From: Citreicoccus inhibens
GTDB lineage: Bacteria > Myxococcota > Myxococcia > Myxococcales > Myxococcaceae
DNA: 64,000 bases
Assembly: GCF_019039035.1 (NCBI RefSeq)
Contig: NZ_JAHNZT010000039.1
Span: 1 to 64,000, forward strand
Direction: 5' to 3'
Shown: positions 7,053 to 18,467 of the stretch, piece by piece
Layout of the letters: each line of letters starts with the position of its first letter
How positions within the stretch are numbered: position 1 is the first letter of the stretch
Made by a program: the position numbers and the translations under genes
The notes under the pieces: generated by a model
What the model was told of the DNA's origin: nothing
The model's database searches: none
Seen by the model: only the letters and a program-made list of their open reading frames with translations

Positions 7053-9311
7053 TCACAGCCGCAGGCCCACCTGGAACCCAGGCCAGTTCTGCAGCCGGGT
7101 GCTCAGGTCCCGCTTCGTGTGCACCCGCAGGGTGGTGATGGATTGGAAGTCCGGCGTTTCGCCCCAGGTGGCGAACACGTTGTAGGTCGGCCCCGCGAAC
7201 ACGGCGAGCCGCGGCAGCACCTGGAAGCCCACCATCGCCCGGAGCTGGCCCAACAGGGGAATGGTGTCCTCGAAGGGCTTGCGCATGAGCGTGACCGCGT
7301 GGGCCGCCACGTCCACGTCCACCCAGAAGCGCTCGCTCACGGGGATGTGGCCGCCCAACCCGATGCCCAGGCTGAAGCGGTCGAGTCGATCATCCGGCCC
7401 CATGCCCGCGATGAGCGTCGTGTAGAGGTAGCGCCCGCCGAACTTCAGCCCCAGGTTGGTGAGCTGGATGTCGCTGGACCACACCTCCAGGTGGAACTGG
7501 CCCTCGCGCTCGATGCTCAGCAATCCGAGCGGCACGCCCGTCATCCGGTCGGAGAGGTTGAGGAGGCCCACCTGCGTACCCGTCACGTGCGCGGCCACGT
7601 TGAGCAACCCGAGCTGAATGCCCGTCACCTCGTTCGCCACGTTGAGCAGCGCGACCTGCCCGCCCGTGACTCGCTCCGCGCGGTTCAGCCCCATCGCGGC
7701 CTGCACGCCCGTCAGGTCGGACTTCGTCGAGTTGATGCCGAGGGCCCCTTGGAAGCCCTGCATCGAACCCTTCACCTGGTTGAAGCCCAAGGCGGCCTGG
7801 AAGCCCCTCGCGTCCCCGCCCACGTAGTTGAGGACCGTGGCACCCTGGAAGCCCACGAAGTCCCGGCGCGCCACGTTGACGCCACCCGCGAGCTGCCCCA
7901 CGACGTGGACGTCATCGCCCGCGTAGTTCACGCCGAACGTGCCCTGGAAGCCCCGCATCTGGCCGCCAGCCACGTTGGTGAACAGGGACAGCTGCGCGCC
8001 GGTCATCTCGCCGCGCGCCACGTTGACGGCCCCGGCCAGCATCACGCCCTGGGCCTCCGCGTCGTACCAGTTGCTCACCAGCCCGAGCGCCAGCCCGCCC
8101 CCGAGCGACTCGCCGCCGTTCACCACGCCCAGCGCCAGCCGGTTCTCCACCGGGGCAGAGCCCACGGCCATCGTGTTGGTGCTCAGCGCGGGCACGAGGC
8201 TCAGGTTGATGGGCAGGCGCACCCGCCCACCCGCGCTCGCCAGCGCTCCCGCGGGGGCGGGTCCACCGCGCAGCGCGGTCAGCTCGCCCTGCACGGCCAC
8301 GAAGTCCGCGGGCGCCAACGGCGTGCGCTCGTTGTCTCGCAGCACGAAGGCCGCCTCGGCCACCGTGCCGGACAGCTCCCGCCGCGCCGTGTAGCGACCG
8401 GGCGCGAGCCCCAGCTCGGTGAGGCGGCCGGGGGACTTCTGCACCTCGACCACCAGCGTGCCCGCCGCGTCGCGCACGTACAGCCGGCCCTCCAGCGGCT
8501 CGGTGAGCACCAGCCCCGCGGACGTGGCCCGCAGGTCCGTCATCACCAGGTCGCCCGTGCCCGCCAGCTCGATGTCATACGCCGGATGCTGCGCGCCGCC
8601 CTGCGTGCGCTCGGTGCGCGCGAGCGTCTCGTGGAAGGCGAACTGGTACGCCTCCGTCAGCGTCACGCGGCCATCGTGCGTGGCGTCCGCCGCGCCACGC
8701 AGGCCGGACACCAGGTTGTGCGTGAAGTACGAGCCGCCCAGGCGATCCGACTCCTGCGACGCCTCGCTCTCGCTGGAGGACGTGAGGATGGCGTGGCCCT
8801 TCACCTGGTTGCCCACATCCACCAGGAACGCCGGCCGCGCCACGCCGCCCTTGCGCCGCGCGAACGCGCCTGACGCGCACGAGTCCAGCACGGCGATGCG
8901 CACGTCCGCCGGCAACGCGTCCAGCGCGCGGCGCAGCTCGCCATAGTCCACGCGCTGGCCCTGGAGCAGCAGGCCCTCTTCGTCCGAGTGGCCCGAGTAG
9001 TACAGCAACACCTCCACCCGCAGCGCCCCGGAGTCCCGCGCGCCCTCGGCCAGCCGCCGCACGCGGTCGAAGCCCGCCAGCAGCCCCTGGCGATCCACAT
9101 CCAGGAGCAGCACCCGGTCCGAGGCCGCCACACCGCCCAGCTCGCCCAACACCTGCGCGAAGGCGCGCGCGTCCGTGGCCGCGTACTGCAGCCGCGTGCG
9201 GCCCGGCCCTCCGTCGTTCACCCCGACCAACAGCGCGAGCCGGCGCACCGGCTCCGCCTCAGCGGCCGCCGTTGCCGACCACAACGCCACCAGCAGGGCG
9301 AGTCCCCTCAT
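7053..9311 (-). CDS. secreted caspase-like (peptidase C14) protein with Gly-rich repeat/barrel C terminus
   Basis: 752 residues with an N-terminal signal peptide (cleavage near residue 18). A caspase/metacaspase fold occupies about 22-250, with the His of YYSGHS (His108) and the Cys of LDSCASG (Cys145) as the predicted dyad. A beta-rich segment at 260-350 follows. Residues about 390-600 are roughly ten imperfect repeats of 20-22 residues in which G-x-Q/N and N-V-A recur, as in beta-solenoid or surface repeats. The last 150 residues alternate like an outer-membrane barrel. Its start overlaps the anti-sigma-like gene by four bases, so it belongs to the sigma-factor operon. Substrate unknown. 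Confidence 0.85.
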   Translation of the reverse strand: MRGLALLVALWSATAAAEAEPVRRLALLVGVNDGGPGRTRLQYAATDARAFAQVLGELGGVAASDRVLLLDVDRQGLLAGFDRVRRLAEGARDSGALRVEVLLYYSGHSDEEGLLLQGQRVDYGELRRALDALPADVRIAVLDSCASGAFARRKGGVARPAFLVDVGNQVKGHAILTSSSESEASQESDRLGGSYFTHNLVSGLRGAADATHDGRVTLTEAYQFAFHETLARTERTQGGAQHPAYDIELAGTGDLVMTDLRATSAGLVLTEPLEGRLYVRDAAGTLVVEVQKSPGRLTELGLAPGRYTARRELSGTVAEAAFVLRDNERTPLAPADFVAVQGELTALRGGPAPAGALASAGGRVRLPINLSLVPALSTNTMAVGSAPVENRLALGVVNGGESLGGGLALGLVSNWYDAEAQGVMLAGAVNVARGEMTGAQLSLFTNVAGGQMRGFQGTFGVNYAGDDVHVVGQLAGGVNVARRDFVGFQGATVLNYVGGDARGFQAALGFNQVKGSMQGFQGALGINSTKSDLTGVQAAMGLNRAERVTGGQVALLNVANEVTGIQLGLLNVAAHVTGTQVGLLNLSDRMTGVPLGLLSIEREGQFHLEVWSSDIQLTNLGLKFGGRYLYTTLIAGMGPDDRLDRFSLGIGLGGHIPVSERFWVDVDVAAHAVTLMRKPFEDTIPLLGQLRAMVGFQVLPRLAVFAGPTYNVFATWGETPDFQSITTLRVHTKRDLSTRLQNWPGFQVGLRL

Positions 9312-10135
9312 TGCGCGGGCTTCTCCAAGAGGAACGAAGTCTGCTCCAGCCCCTCGGGCAGCGCGAGCGCCCCCGTCCTCGCTTCCGGAGACGCGACCAG
9401 CGCGCGTGCCGCGGCCAACACCGGCTCCAGCTCGAACGGCTCCGCGGAGGTGATGAGGAAGAAGCGCTCGAAGCCCGGCGCGTCATCCAGCTCATAGGCA
9501 CCCGACAGCGAGTGGCGCGCGGAGGGCTCCAGCACCGCGGACGCCGCGCCGCTCTCGGGCAGGTGCCGGGTGACGGCGCCGCGCCCATCCACCGACAGGA
9601 TGAGCCCATGTCCGCGGCCCGCCGCCACATAGGCGAGCTGCACCACGTCACCGGCGACGGCGTGGGCCCCGGTATCCAGGCGCTCGGGGGCGCCGGCGCC
9701 CTGCCGGTGGACGACGAGTTGGGGCGTCAGGCCCTTGATGCGGGTGACCTCGGGCACATCCCCCGACACGCCTCCCCCCGCCCCGGCGCCGCCCCGCAGG
9801 GCCTCGGGCCTCACGAGGACGAAGAGGGCCATGGCGGCCAGCACGGGCACCAGCCCGAGGACCGGACCGAAGCGGAACAAAGGGCGGGAGGTGTCCCGTC
9901 GCGCGGCCTCCACCCGAGCGGAGCGCTCGGCACGGGCCTTCACCTCGCGAGCCACGGCCTCGGGGGGCAGCTTCTCCAGGGTGACGCGGTTGTCGGCCTC
10001 CAGGGCCGCCAATCGCGCGGCGCCATCCGGCTCACGGGCCAGGCGGTCCTTCGCGGCGGCCAGCTCGGCGGGGGGCAGGTCGCCCAGCGCGATTCGCTCC
10101 AGCAGCCAATCCGGGGTGCGTTGGGGGGACGTCAT
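9308..10135 (-). CDS. anti-sigma-like membrane protein with DUF4384-like C-terminal domain
   Basis: 275 residues. The N-terminal 80 residues are a soluble helical domain that opens TPDWLLERIALGDLP, like zinc-free anti-sigma domains of ECF systems. One membrane helix at about 89-108 (GPVLGLVPVLAAMALFVLV) follows, then an extracytoplasmic beta-rich domain (about 130-270) with a VVQLAYVAAG...GLILSVDGRGAVTRHLP segment typical of DUF4384 sensor domains. Overlaps of four bases with the sigma factor upstream and the caspase gene downstream mark one operon. I infer that it holds the sigma factor inactive until an envelope signal is sensed. Confidence 0.75.
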   Translation of the reverse strand: MTSPQRTPDWLLERIALGDLPPAELAAAKDRLAREPDGAARLAALEADNRVTLEKLPPEAVAREVKARAERSARVEAARRDTSRPLFRFGPVLGLVPVLAAMALFVLVRPEALRGGAGAGGGVSGDVPEVTRIKGLTPQLVVHRQGAGAPERLDTGAHAVAGDVVQLAYVAAGRGHGLILSVDGRGAVTRHLPESGAASAVLEPSARHSLSGAYELDDAPGFERFFLITSAEPFELEPVLAAARALVASPEARTGALALPEGLEQTSFLLEKPAQ

Positions 10136-10617
10136 GCAGCCTCCAGCTCCAGCTCCTGCAACACGGCGGACAGCGCCCGCAGCCGCTTGCGCACGCCCGA
10201 GACGGACAAGCCCACCTCGCGCGCCGTTTCCTCCAACGTCATGCCATCCACCAGATGGAGCACGGCGATGTCCCGACTGGACGCGGGCACCCGACCAAAG
10301 AGCCGGTCGAGCAGGCCCTTCGCGGCGGTCCGGGCCTCGGTGTCCTCGGCCGAGGCGATCCTCAGCACCAGCTCATCCTCGCGGTCCTCGGGCCTGCGCT
10401 TGGCGCCGCGCAGGCGGTTGAGGCACACCCGGGTGGCAATCTGGTGCAGCAGGCTCGACGGCGCGGTGTCCTTCAGCGCCGACTGGTACCGCAAGAGCTG
10501 CACGAAGACGTCGTGCATCGCATCCACGGCCTTCTCCTCGTCCCGCAGGAGGAAACGGCAGCGCCGGAGCACCTGGGGGCCGTAGCGGCGGTAGTAGGCC
10601 TCCACATCGAGTGACAC
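10132..10617 (-). CDS. ECF-type RNA polymerase sigma factor
   Basis: 161 residues from the GTG at 10617, chosen because a perfect AGGAGG lies eight bases upstream; the longer frame to 10671 lacks a site. Region 2 spans about 10-70 (YYRRYGPQVLRRCRFLL and EKAVDAMHDVFVQLL), and region 4 about 105-155 with the helix-turn-helix DGMTLEETAREVGLSVSGVRKRL. These are the core-binding and -35-binding parts of ECF sigma factors. It heads the operon with its putative anti-sigma and the caspase-like protein, so it probably activates its own operon and an envelope regulon. Confidence 0.9.
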   Translation of the reverse strand: MSLDVEAYYRRYGPQVLRRCRFLLRDEEKAVDAMHDVFVQLLRYQSALKDTAPSSLLHQIATRVCLNRLRGAKRRPEDREDELVLRIASAEDTEARTAAKGLLDRLFGRVPASSRDIAVLHLVDGMTLEETAREVGLSVSGVRKRLRALSAVLQELELEAA

Positions 10618-10632
10618 CGGGCACGCCTCCTG
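10618..10632 (-). promoter_or_regulatory. ribosome binding site deciding the ECF start
   Basis: Minus strand AACAGGAGG followed by eight bases and GTG at 10617. This site supports the shorter ECF reading frame over the upstream ATG. Confidence 0.75.
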
Positions 10633-10870
10633 TTCGGCGAGGGAAACACCGGTGCCCAGGAAAACTGTCACCCGCCCTCGAACGAGGCCGCGTGCCTACC
10701 CGTTTTTCGGGCGCCGGACCATTGCAACCCCGCACCCGACCGCCCGCTCCCCCGGCTTCTGGGTCATCCCACCGGAGACCCGGGTGAGGCGCCATCGTCC
10801 CCCGGGAGGGGCGGGCCCCTCGGGAGGCGCACACGGCAGGGGACCCGGGTCAGGGCCCTCCCACCGGTGC

Positions 10871-11239
10871 TCAGCGCCGCATCAGCGCGTTGGCCACCAG
10901 GCCCAGCAACTTCACCTGCGCCGGATCCAACTGACGCACCCCGCGCAGCAGTCGGCGCACCTCCGGCCGCTCCTGGGCATGCGGGGGCGGCTCGCTCGAA
11001 CGGGAGAGGGCGCTGGCGCCATGGGACACCAGCCCCAGCAGCTCGTCCGCGGAGACTTGCAGCTCATGACACAGCTTCAGCAGCGTCTGCACGCTCGGCA
11101 GCATGCCGCCGCGCTCCAGCCGACCGTAGACTTCGGTCGCGACGTCGATGCGCTCGGCCACGTCGGCCTGCGTGAGCTCCAGGCGGGCCCGGGCGACGCG
11201 CGCTGCCGCTCCGATGGTGGTTGCGAGTTTCTTGTCCAT
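10871..11239 (-). CDS. XRE-family helix-turn-helix regulator
   Basis: 122 residues. The N-terminal 65 residues form a Cro/CI-type helix-turn-helix: AARVARARLELTQADVAERI, then TEVYGRLERGGMLPSVQTLL, then LCHELQVSADELLGL. The C-terminal part is a short helical tail (EVRRLLRGVRQLDPAQVKLLGLVANALMRR) seen in other small myxobacterial regulators and likely used for dimerisation. I chose the ATG at 11239, just before MDKKLATTIG; the open frame extends further upstream without a ribosome site. It stands alone between the ECF operon and the efflux operon; its target is unknown. Confidence 0.85.
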   Translation of the reverse strand: MDKKLATTIGAAARVARARLELTQADVAERIDVATEVYGRLERGGMLPSVQTLLKLCHELQVSADELLGLVSHGASALSRSSEPPPHAQERPEVRRLLRGVRQLDPAQVKLLGLVANALMRR

Positions 11240-11607
11240 GCCTTGCTTGCCGACCCGAAACGTTTGGCCGACGGCATAGGACGTATGGAGGCAGACAGAC
11301 AGAACTTGCCGGGTTAGCCTCCAGTTATCCACCCATGGGGTTGCCGTTCCCGAGGGAGACTTTCGGAGTCTGGGCGGGCCCGACACCGCCCCTGTTCCGA
11401 GACGAGACTCCCTCGAAGACAGCGCCATCACGGGCTCGCGAAAACACGAGGTCGCCGCGGAACCGTGGCGACCTCATACGTTGGACCCCGCATTTCCTAC
11501 GGTGCCGAGGAGTCCTGCCGTCACTGCCTCCCCTCAGGGTTGGCTCGACTTGGCGGCGTGGACGCCATGCATTGCGCGCAACGCCAGCCACCGTGAAGCC
11601 GTCTCGG
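11240..11607. other. intergenic region between XRE regulator and tolC-like gene
   Basis: About 370 bases without a gene. It should contain the promoter of the XRE regulator and the end of the efflux transcript. The only strong structure is the inverted repeat at 11448-11475. Confidence 0.5.
11448..11475 (-). terminator. 9-bp perfect inverted repeat downstream of the efflux operon
   Basis: GAGGTCGCC and GGCGACCTC with a ten-base spacer, itself partly self-complementary. It lies about 130 bases past the stop of the last efflux gene. It could end that transcript; a protein-binding palindrome is the alternative since no U-tract follows. Confidence 0.45.
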
Positions 11608-12932
11608 CTACCGCGCGGCCACCGCCGTCTTGAGCGCCTCCGAGCCCAGCGCGCGAGCCAGCGTGGCGCGCGACGTGGCGAGGTCGTAGTTGGCCTGGAC
11701 ATGCTGAGCCGCGGCGTTGGTGTAGGCCACCTGCGCATCGCTCAGCTCGATGATGTTGCCCACCCCGGCCTGATAGCGGCCTTCGGCCAATCGCAGCCGC
11801 TCGCGTGCGTTCACCTGCGCCTCCTCCGCGGCGGAGAGCGCCTCGCGCGAGGCCACCACGGCGAGCCGCGCCTGCTCCACCTGGAGCCGCACCTGCTGCC
11901 GCAAGAGGTCGCGCTGCGCCTGGAGGTCCCGCAGCGTGGCGCGCTGCTCGCTCACCTGCGCGCGCGTGAGCCCGCCCTGGAACAACGGCCAGCTCAGCGA
12001 CAAGCCACCGGTCGCGTTGAGGCGGTTGTCCACCACGGGGTCCTCGCCCGTGTCCGCCACGTTGGCGGTGGCGTTCAGGCTGGGCCAGTACCCGCCCCCC
12101 GTCGCGCGCACGGTGAGTTCCTGCGCTTGGATCTGCCGGTCCCTCGCGGCCACGTCCGAGCGGGCCGCCAGCGCGCGCGTCACCAGCGGATCCAACGGCT
12201 GGTCCTCGCCCTCCAAGGGCACCACGGACACATCCTGCACGGAGTAGTCCGTGGGGGTCTCCACGCCCATGGCCTGGTTGAGCTGGGCCTTGGCGGTGGC
12301 GTAGGCGTTCTGCGCGCGGATGTTCGCCACCTGCGCGTTGGCGCGCGCGGTGCGCTGCTGGAGCAGGTCAATCTCCGGCCGGCTGCCCACCTGCACCGCG
12401 GCCGTCACCTGCCGCAGCCGCGCCTCCTCGCTCTGGAGCGTCTCGCGCGCCACGTCCAGCAGCGCCTTCTGCGTGAGCACGTTGAAGTACGCCGAGCGCA
12501 CGTCGAGCAGCACGTCCTGGAGCACCTGCTCCTGGTTCTGCGTCTGGGCTTCCGCGCTCTGCTTGGAGGCGTTGTAGCGGCCGGTGGTACGGCCAAAGTC
12601 ATACAGGAGCTGGGTGGCGGTCACGCCCGCGCTGAACCGCCGCGACGTCCCGGTCACCGTGGGGTTGGAGCCCGTGCCCGGCGCGGTCTGCACCACGTTG
12701 CGGTTGTTCGTCCCCACCTCGTAGCTGGCGTTGGCGTTCACCTGGGGCAGCAGGCCGGAGCGCGACTGGTCCACCCGCGCCCGCGCCGCGTCGGTGCCCG
12801 CCTGGGCCGAGCGGAGCTGGGGCTGGTGCTCGCGCGCGGAGGACTCCGCGTCCTCGAGCGACAGGATCCGGCTCTCCGGAGCCTGGGCGCCGGCGGGAAG
12901 GGCCAGCAGCAGCATCAACGGAAGCGCGCGCA

Positions 12933-12936
<4 letters not shown>
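11608..12936 (-). CDS. TolC-family outer-membrane efflux protein
   Basis: 442 residues with a signal peptide ending near ALPAGAQA. Two copies of the OEP domain are visible, each with long helices (for example ESSAREHQPQLRSAQAGTDAA and EARLAVVASREALSAAEEAQV) and the recurring GLLPQ / GGYWPS turns of TolC barrels. The protein forms the trimeric outer-membrane channel of a tripartite exporter. It is the last gene of the operon and overlaps the MacB-type permease by four bases, so its partners are the ABC subunits and the adaptor encoded upstream. Confidence 0.92.
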
Positions 12937-14920
<1,984 letters not shown>

Positions 14921-14940
14921 CCGGCTCTCCTTCCCCTCGC

Positions 14941-16281
14941 CTAGAACGGTCCGCGACGCATGCCCGGCGGTCGTCCGCCACCGAGTCCACCGGGAGGCGC
15001 TCCCGGGGCGGGCGGAGTCGTAGCGCCAGGGGTCGTGGAGCTCGTGATGATGGCGTCGCCCGCCTTCAGCTCTCCCTCGACAATCTCCGTGTACGTGCCG
15101 TCCGTCATGCCGGTGCGCACGCGCACGGGCTCGGGGTGGGCCTGCTCGCCCTCGCCGCGCAGCACATACAGCGCCCGCGTGCCGTCCGGCGCACGGTCCG
15201 GCGCCATGGGCGCGGCCGGCGTCTGACCCGGCGCGCCCGTCGTGGGCACCACGGGCCGGAAGCGCAGCGCCGCGTTGGGCACGGACAGCGCATCATGCTT
15301 CTCGCCGGTGATGATGGTGGCGTTGGCCGTCATGCCCGGCTTGAGCTTGAGGTCCGGGTTGCTCACGTCGATGACGGCGTCGTACGTGACGACGTTCTGC
15401 ACCGTCTGCGCCGCGTTGCGAATCTGCCGGATGACGCCGGTGAAGCGCTCGCCGGGATAGGCATCCACCGTGAAGCTGGCCTTCATGCCCGGCTCCAGCC
15501 GGCCCACGTCGGACTCGGCCACGCTGGTGTCCACCTGCATCTTGCGCAGGTCCTCCGCGATGGTGAACAGCGTGGGCGCCTGGAGCGAGGCGGCCACCGT
15601 CTGCCCCACGTCCACGCTGCGCGAAATCACGATGCCGTCGGTGGGCGAGACGATGGTCGTGTACTTCTCGTTGACCTCGGCCTCGTTGAGCGCGGCCTGC
15701 GCCTGCGCGAGCGAGCCCTCGGAGGCCATCACCTCGGCCGCCGCGCCCGCGGCGCTGGACTCGGCCGTGTCCAACTCCGACTGCGAGATGAACTGCTGGG
15801 CCCGGAGCGCGCGCGAGCGGTCCGCCTGCTTGCGCGCCACGTCCGCCATCACCTTCGCCTTCTGGAGATTGGCGCGCGCCGCGGTCATGTTCGCCTTCGC
15901 CCGCGCCAGCGCCGCCTGCACCAGCTGCGGGTCGATGCGGGCGATGATCTGCCCCTTCTTCACCGGCGAGTTGTAGTCGACGTTGATCTCCTGGATGCGG
16001 CCGGAGACCTGGCTGCCGACCTGCACCGTCACCAGGGCGGACAAGGTGCCGGTGGCCGTGACCTTTGACACCAGCCGCCGCGGCTCCACCTTCGCCGTCT
16101 CGTAGGTCGGGAGCGCCGCCTTCGCGGACGCCTGCACGCGCCACCAGCCCAGCGCGCCCAACCCCACCACGCCCACCGCCACCCAGACCCAACGGGGGAT
16201 CCGCCGCGCGCGGCCCTCCTCCTCGAAGGAGGCCGGCACCGGCTGCGCCACTTCTCTTGGCATCTCGTTCACGACCTTCAT
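14941..16281 (-). CDS. MacA-type periplasmic adaptor protein
   Basis: 446 residues. A single membrane anchor lies at about 30-49. Next come the split lipoyl domain (VQVGSQVSGRIQEINVDYNSPVKK as the first half, and a TTIVSPTDGIVISRSVDVGQTV-like second half), a helical hairpin at about 115-205, a beta-barrel, and the membrane-proximal domain. The tail (430-446) is an odd Gly/Pro/Met/Arg-rich stretch. The adaptor bridges the inner-membrane ABC transporter and TolC. First structural gene after the two-component genes; a 45-base gap separates it from the kinase gene. Confidence 0.92.
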   Translation of the reverse strand: MKVVNEMPREVAQPVPASFEEEGRARRIPRWVWVAVGVVGLGALGWWRVQASAKAALPTYETAKVEPRRLVSKVTATGTLSALVTVQVGSQVSGRIQEINVDYNSPVKKGQIIARIDPQLVQAALARAKANMTAARANLQKAKVMADVARKQADRSRALRAQQFISQSELDTAESSAAGAAAEVMASEGSLAQAQAALNEAEVNEKYTTIVSPTDGIVISRSVDVGQTVAASLQAPTLFTIAEDLRKMQVDTSVAESDVGRLEPGMKASFTVDAYPGERFTGVIRQIRNAAQTVQNVVTYDAVIDVSNPDLKLKPGMTANATIITGEKHDALSVPNAALRFRPVVPTTGAPGQTPAAPMAPDRAPDGTRALYVLRGEGEQAHPEPVRVRTGMTDGTYTEIVEGELKAGDAIITSSTTPGATTPPAPGAPPGGLGGGRPPGMRRGPF

Positions 16282-16326
16282 GCTACTGGTGTAGGTGCTG
16301 GGGCATTACGGTGAATCTCGCCCGTA

Positions 16327-17739
16327 TTACGAAAGATGACGGGCGTCGGGGCTGGCTGCCTGCCCGGCATCCTGCGGGACCCCGGGGAGCGTGACGCGCG
16401 CGAGCGTCCCCTGCCCTGGCCGACTCTCCAGCGTGAGCGTGCCCCCGTGGGCATCCACGATGCGCCTCACCAACGTGAGCCCCATCCCCACGCCGCCCGT
16501 GGTGCGCGCGCGGCTGCGGTCGGTCCGGAAGAACGGCGTGCCAATGCGAGGCAGGTCCCCCGAGTCGATGCCGATGCCTTCATCAGACACCTCCACGCGC
16601 AAGCCCTCGCCCTCGGGCTTCGCCGTGAGGCGCACCTGCGTGCCCGGCTCGGAGTACTTGCCCGCGTTGTCGAGCAGATTGTCGAGCACCCGGCGCAACA
16701 GCACGGGGTCCGCCACCAGCGACGGCAGCGGCTCCTCCACGCGCACGTCCAGGTGATGACGGCTCCATGAGCTGCGGAAGCGCTGCGCGGCCTTGTCCAC
16801 CAGCACCCGAGGGTCCACCCGCTGCACGCGCAGGGGCGGCGTCGCGCCCATGGAGCCTTCGGCGCCCAGCTCCAACCGCGACGTGGTCAGCACGTCATCC
16901 ACCAATCGCTCCAGCTCGGACAAGTCCTCCGCGATGTCCGCGAGCGATTCGCGCGCCAGGGTCGCGTCGCCCTCGGAGGCCAGGTCCAACGCCACGTGGA
17001 TGCGAGACAGCGGCGTGCGCAGCTCGTGCGACACGTTGGCGAGCAGCTCCTTCTGCGAGCGCAGCAACAAGGTGATGCGCCCGGCCATCTCGTCGAAGGC
17101 CTCGGACACCTCGCCCAGCTCGTCCTGGCGTCGCAGGCCCGTGCGCACATCCAAGCGTCCCGCGCCGAACGCGCGCGCCGCGGCCGCCAGCTTCAACAGC
17201 GGCACCGCCAACGTGCGCGCGAAGAGCACGGAGGTGATGGCCGTGCACACCAACACCAGCCCCACGAAGAAGGGCATGTGGCCATCCGGCGGCGGAGGCG
17301 GCGGCCACGACACGCTCGTGTACACCTGCATGGAGCCCGGCCAGGGCCCCAACGCGGTGAACGGCCCCGGTGGGCCAGAGACCCTCCCGGGCCGGCCCGC
17401 CACGACCTCCAGCTCGGACCTCGGCAAGGGCGGCGCGGGAATGGGCTGCGTGTTGGCGAGCAGTTGGCCATCCACCCGGCGCACCGTCACCTGCACGCCC
17501 ATGCGCGAGCGAGCCCGCTCCAGCGAGGCCTGGAGTGCGGCGGGGTCCTCCGCCTGCCGAGCCCACTCATCGCTGAGATAGGAGACCTCCTCGATGAAGC
17601 GCGTCTTCCACGGCTGGTCGCGCAGGAAGTCACGCGCCACCGCGAGCGTGACGGCGACGAGCACGAGCTGCGCCACGCCCACCAGGTAGATGCGCGGCAG
17701 CAAGCCCGTGGGGAGACGAAGCCAACGACGGAGGTTCAC
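16327..17739 (-). CDS. sensor histidine kinase of the efflux module
   Basis: 470 residues. Membrane helices at about 15-37 and 155-177 flank an extracytoplasmic sensor of some 115 residues with a Pro-rich stretch (WPPPPPPDG). A HAMP linker (178-230) is followed by HisKA with His238 in NVSHELRTPLSR, and an HATPase domain (N box DNLLDNAGKYSEPG, G boxes DEGIGI and GVGMGLTLVRRI). This is the CpxA/EnvZ architecture. Its start overlaps the regulator gene by four bases. It probably senses envelope stress or an exported compound and phosphorylates the OmpR-type partner. Confidence 0.93.
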   Translation of the reverse strand: MNLRRWLRLPTGLLPRIYLVGVAQLVLVAVTLAVARDFLRDQPWKTRFIEEVSYLSDEWARQAEDPAALQASLERARSRMGVQVTVRRVDGQLLANTQPIPAPPLPRSELEVVAGRPGRVSGPPGPFTALGPWPGSMQVYTSVSWPPPPPPDGHMPFFVGLVLVCTAITSVLFARTLAVPLLKLAAAARAFGAGRLDVRTGLRRQDELGEVSEAFDEMAGRITLLLRSQKELLANVSHELRTPLSRIHVALDLASEGDATLARESLADIAEDLSELERLVDDVLTTSRLELGAEGSMGATPPLRVQRVDPRVLVDKAAQRFRSSWSRHHLDVRVEEPLPSLVADPVLLRRVLDNLLDNAGKYSEPGTQVRLTAKPEGEGLRVEVSDEGIGIDSGDLPRIGTPFFRTDRSRARTTGGVGMGLTLVRRIVDAHGGTLTLESRPGQGTLARVTLPGVPQDAGQAASPDARHLS

Positions 17740-18467
17740 GACTCATCCCCTGTCGCGAGCATGTAGCCCGCGCCCCGCACCGTCTTCAGCAGGCGCGGAT
17801 TGCGCGGATCCTCCTCCAGCTTCTGGCGCAGCCGGAAGATGTGCACGTCCACCGAGCGGTCGAACACCTCCTCCGCGCTGCCCTTCACCAAATCCAGGAG
17901 CTGCTCGCGGCTGAGCACCCGGCCGGCGCGCTCGGCGAGCACGCGCAGCAGGCTGAACTCATACGTGGTCAGCGCGAGCGCCTTTCCATCCAGCGTGGCG
18001 CGGAGGCTGCGGGGGTCCAATACCAGACGCCCCGCCTGCACGGGCTGACTGGAGGGCCCCACCTTGCCGCGCGCGCGCCGCACCTGCGCGCGGATGCGGG
18101 CCAGCAGCTCGCGCGACGAGTAGGGCTTGGGCAGGTAGTCATCCGCGCCGGACTCCAGCCCGAGCACGCGGTCCGCCTCCTCGCCTCGGGCGGTGAGCAT
18201 GATGATGGGCACGTCCGTGCGCGTGCGCAGCTCGCGGCAGACCTCCAGGCCGTCGCGGCCCGGCAACATCAGGTCCAGGAGGATGACGTCGAACGCGTGG
18301 CGCGTGGCCTCGAAGAGGGCGTCCGCGCCGTTGTGCGCCACGGTGATGACCAGGCCATGCTCTTGGAGGTAGCGCGAGGTGAGCCGGGCGAGTCGCTCGT
18401 CATCCTCCACGAGCAGCACCTGGACAGTGCCCTCGTCGGAAGGGGTGGGGCGTGTCGTCGTCTCCAT
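17736..18467 (-). CDS. OmpR-family response regulator
   Basis: 243 residues. Receiver domain (about 15-130) with acidic pocket EDD (21-23), phosphoacceptor Asp65 in LLDLMLPG and Lys of LPKPYSSREL; winged-helix DNA-binding domain at about 145-240 (LTTYEFSLLRVLAERAGRVLSR and SVDVHIFRLRQKL). First gene of a run that continues with the kinase, adaptor, ABC subunits and TolC, so it most likely controls that operon. A direct repeat AACTTGC, 20 bases start to start, lies 35-61 bases upstream of its start and is a candidate binding site. Confidence 0.93.
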   Translation of the reverse strand: METTTRPTPSDEGTVQVLLVEDDERLARLTSRYLQEHGLVITVAHNGADALFEATRHAFDVILLDLMLPGRDGLEVCRELRTRTDVPIIMLTARGEEADRVLGLESGADDYLPKPYSSRELLARIRAQVRRARGKVGPSSQPVQAGRLVLDPRSLRATLDGKALALTTYEFSLLRVLAERAGRVLSREQLLDLVKGSAEEVFDRSVDVHIFRLRQKLEEDPRNPRLLKTVRGAGYMLATGDES

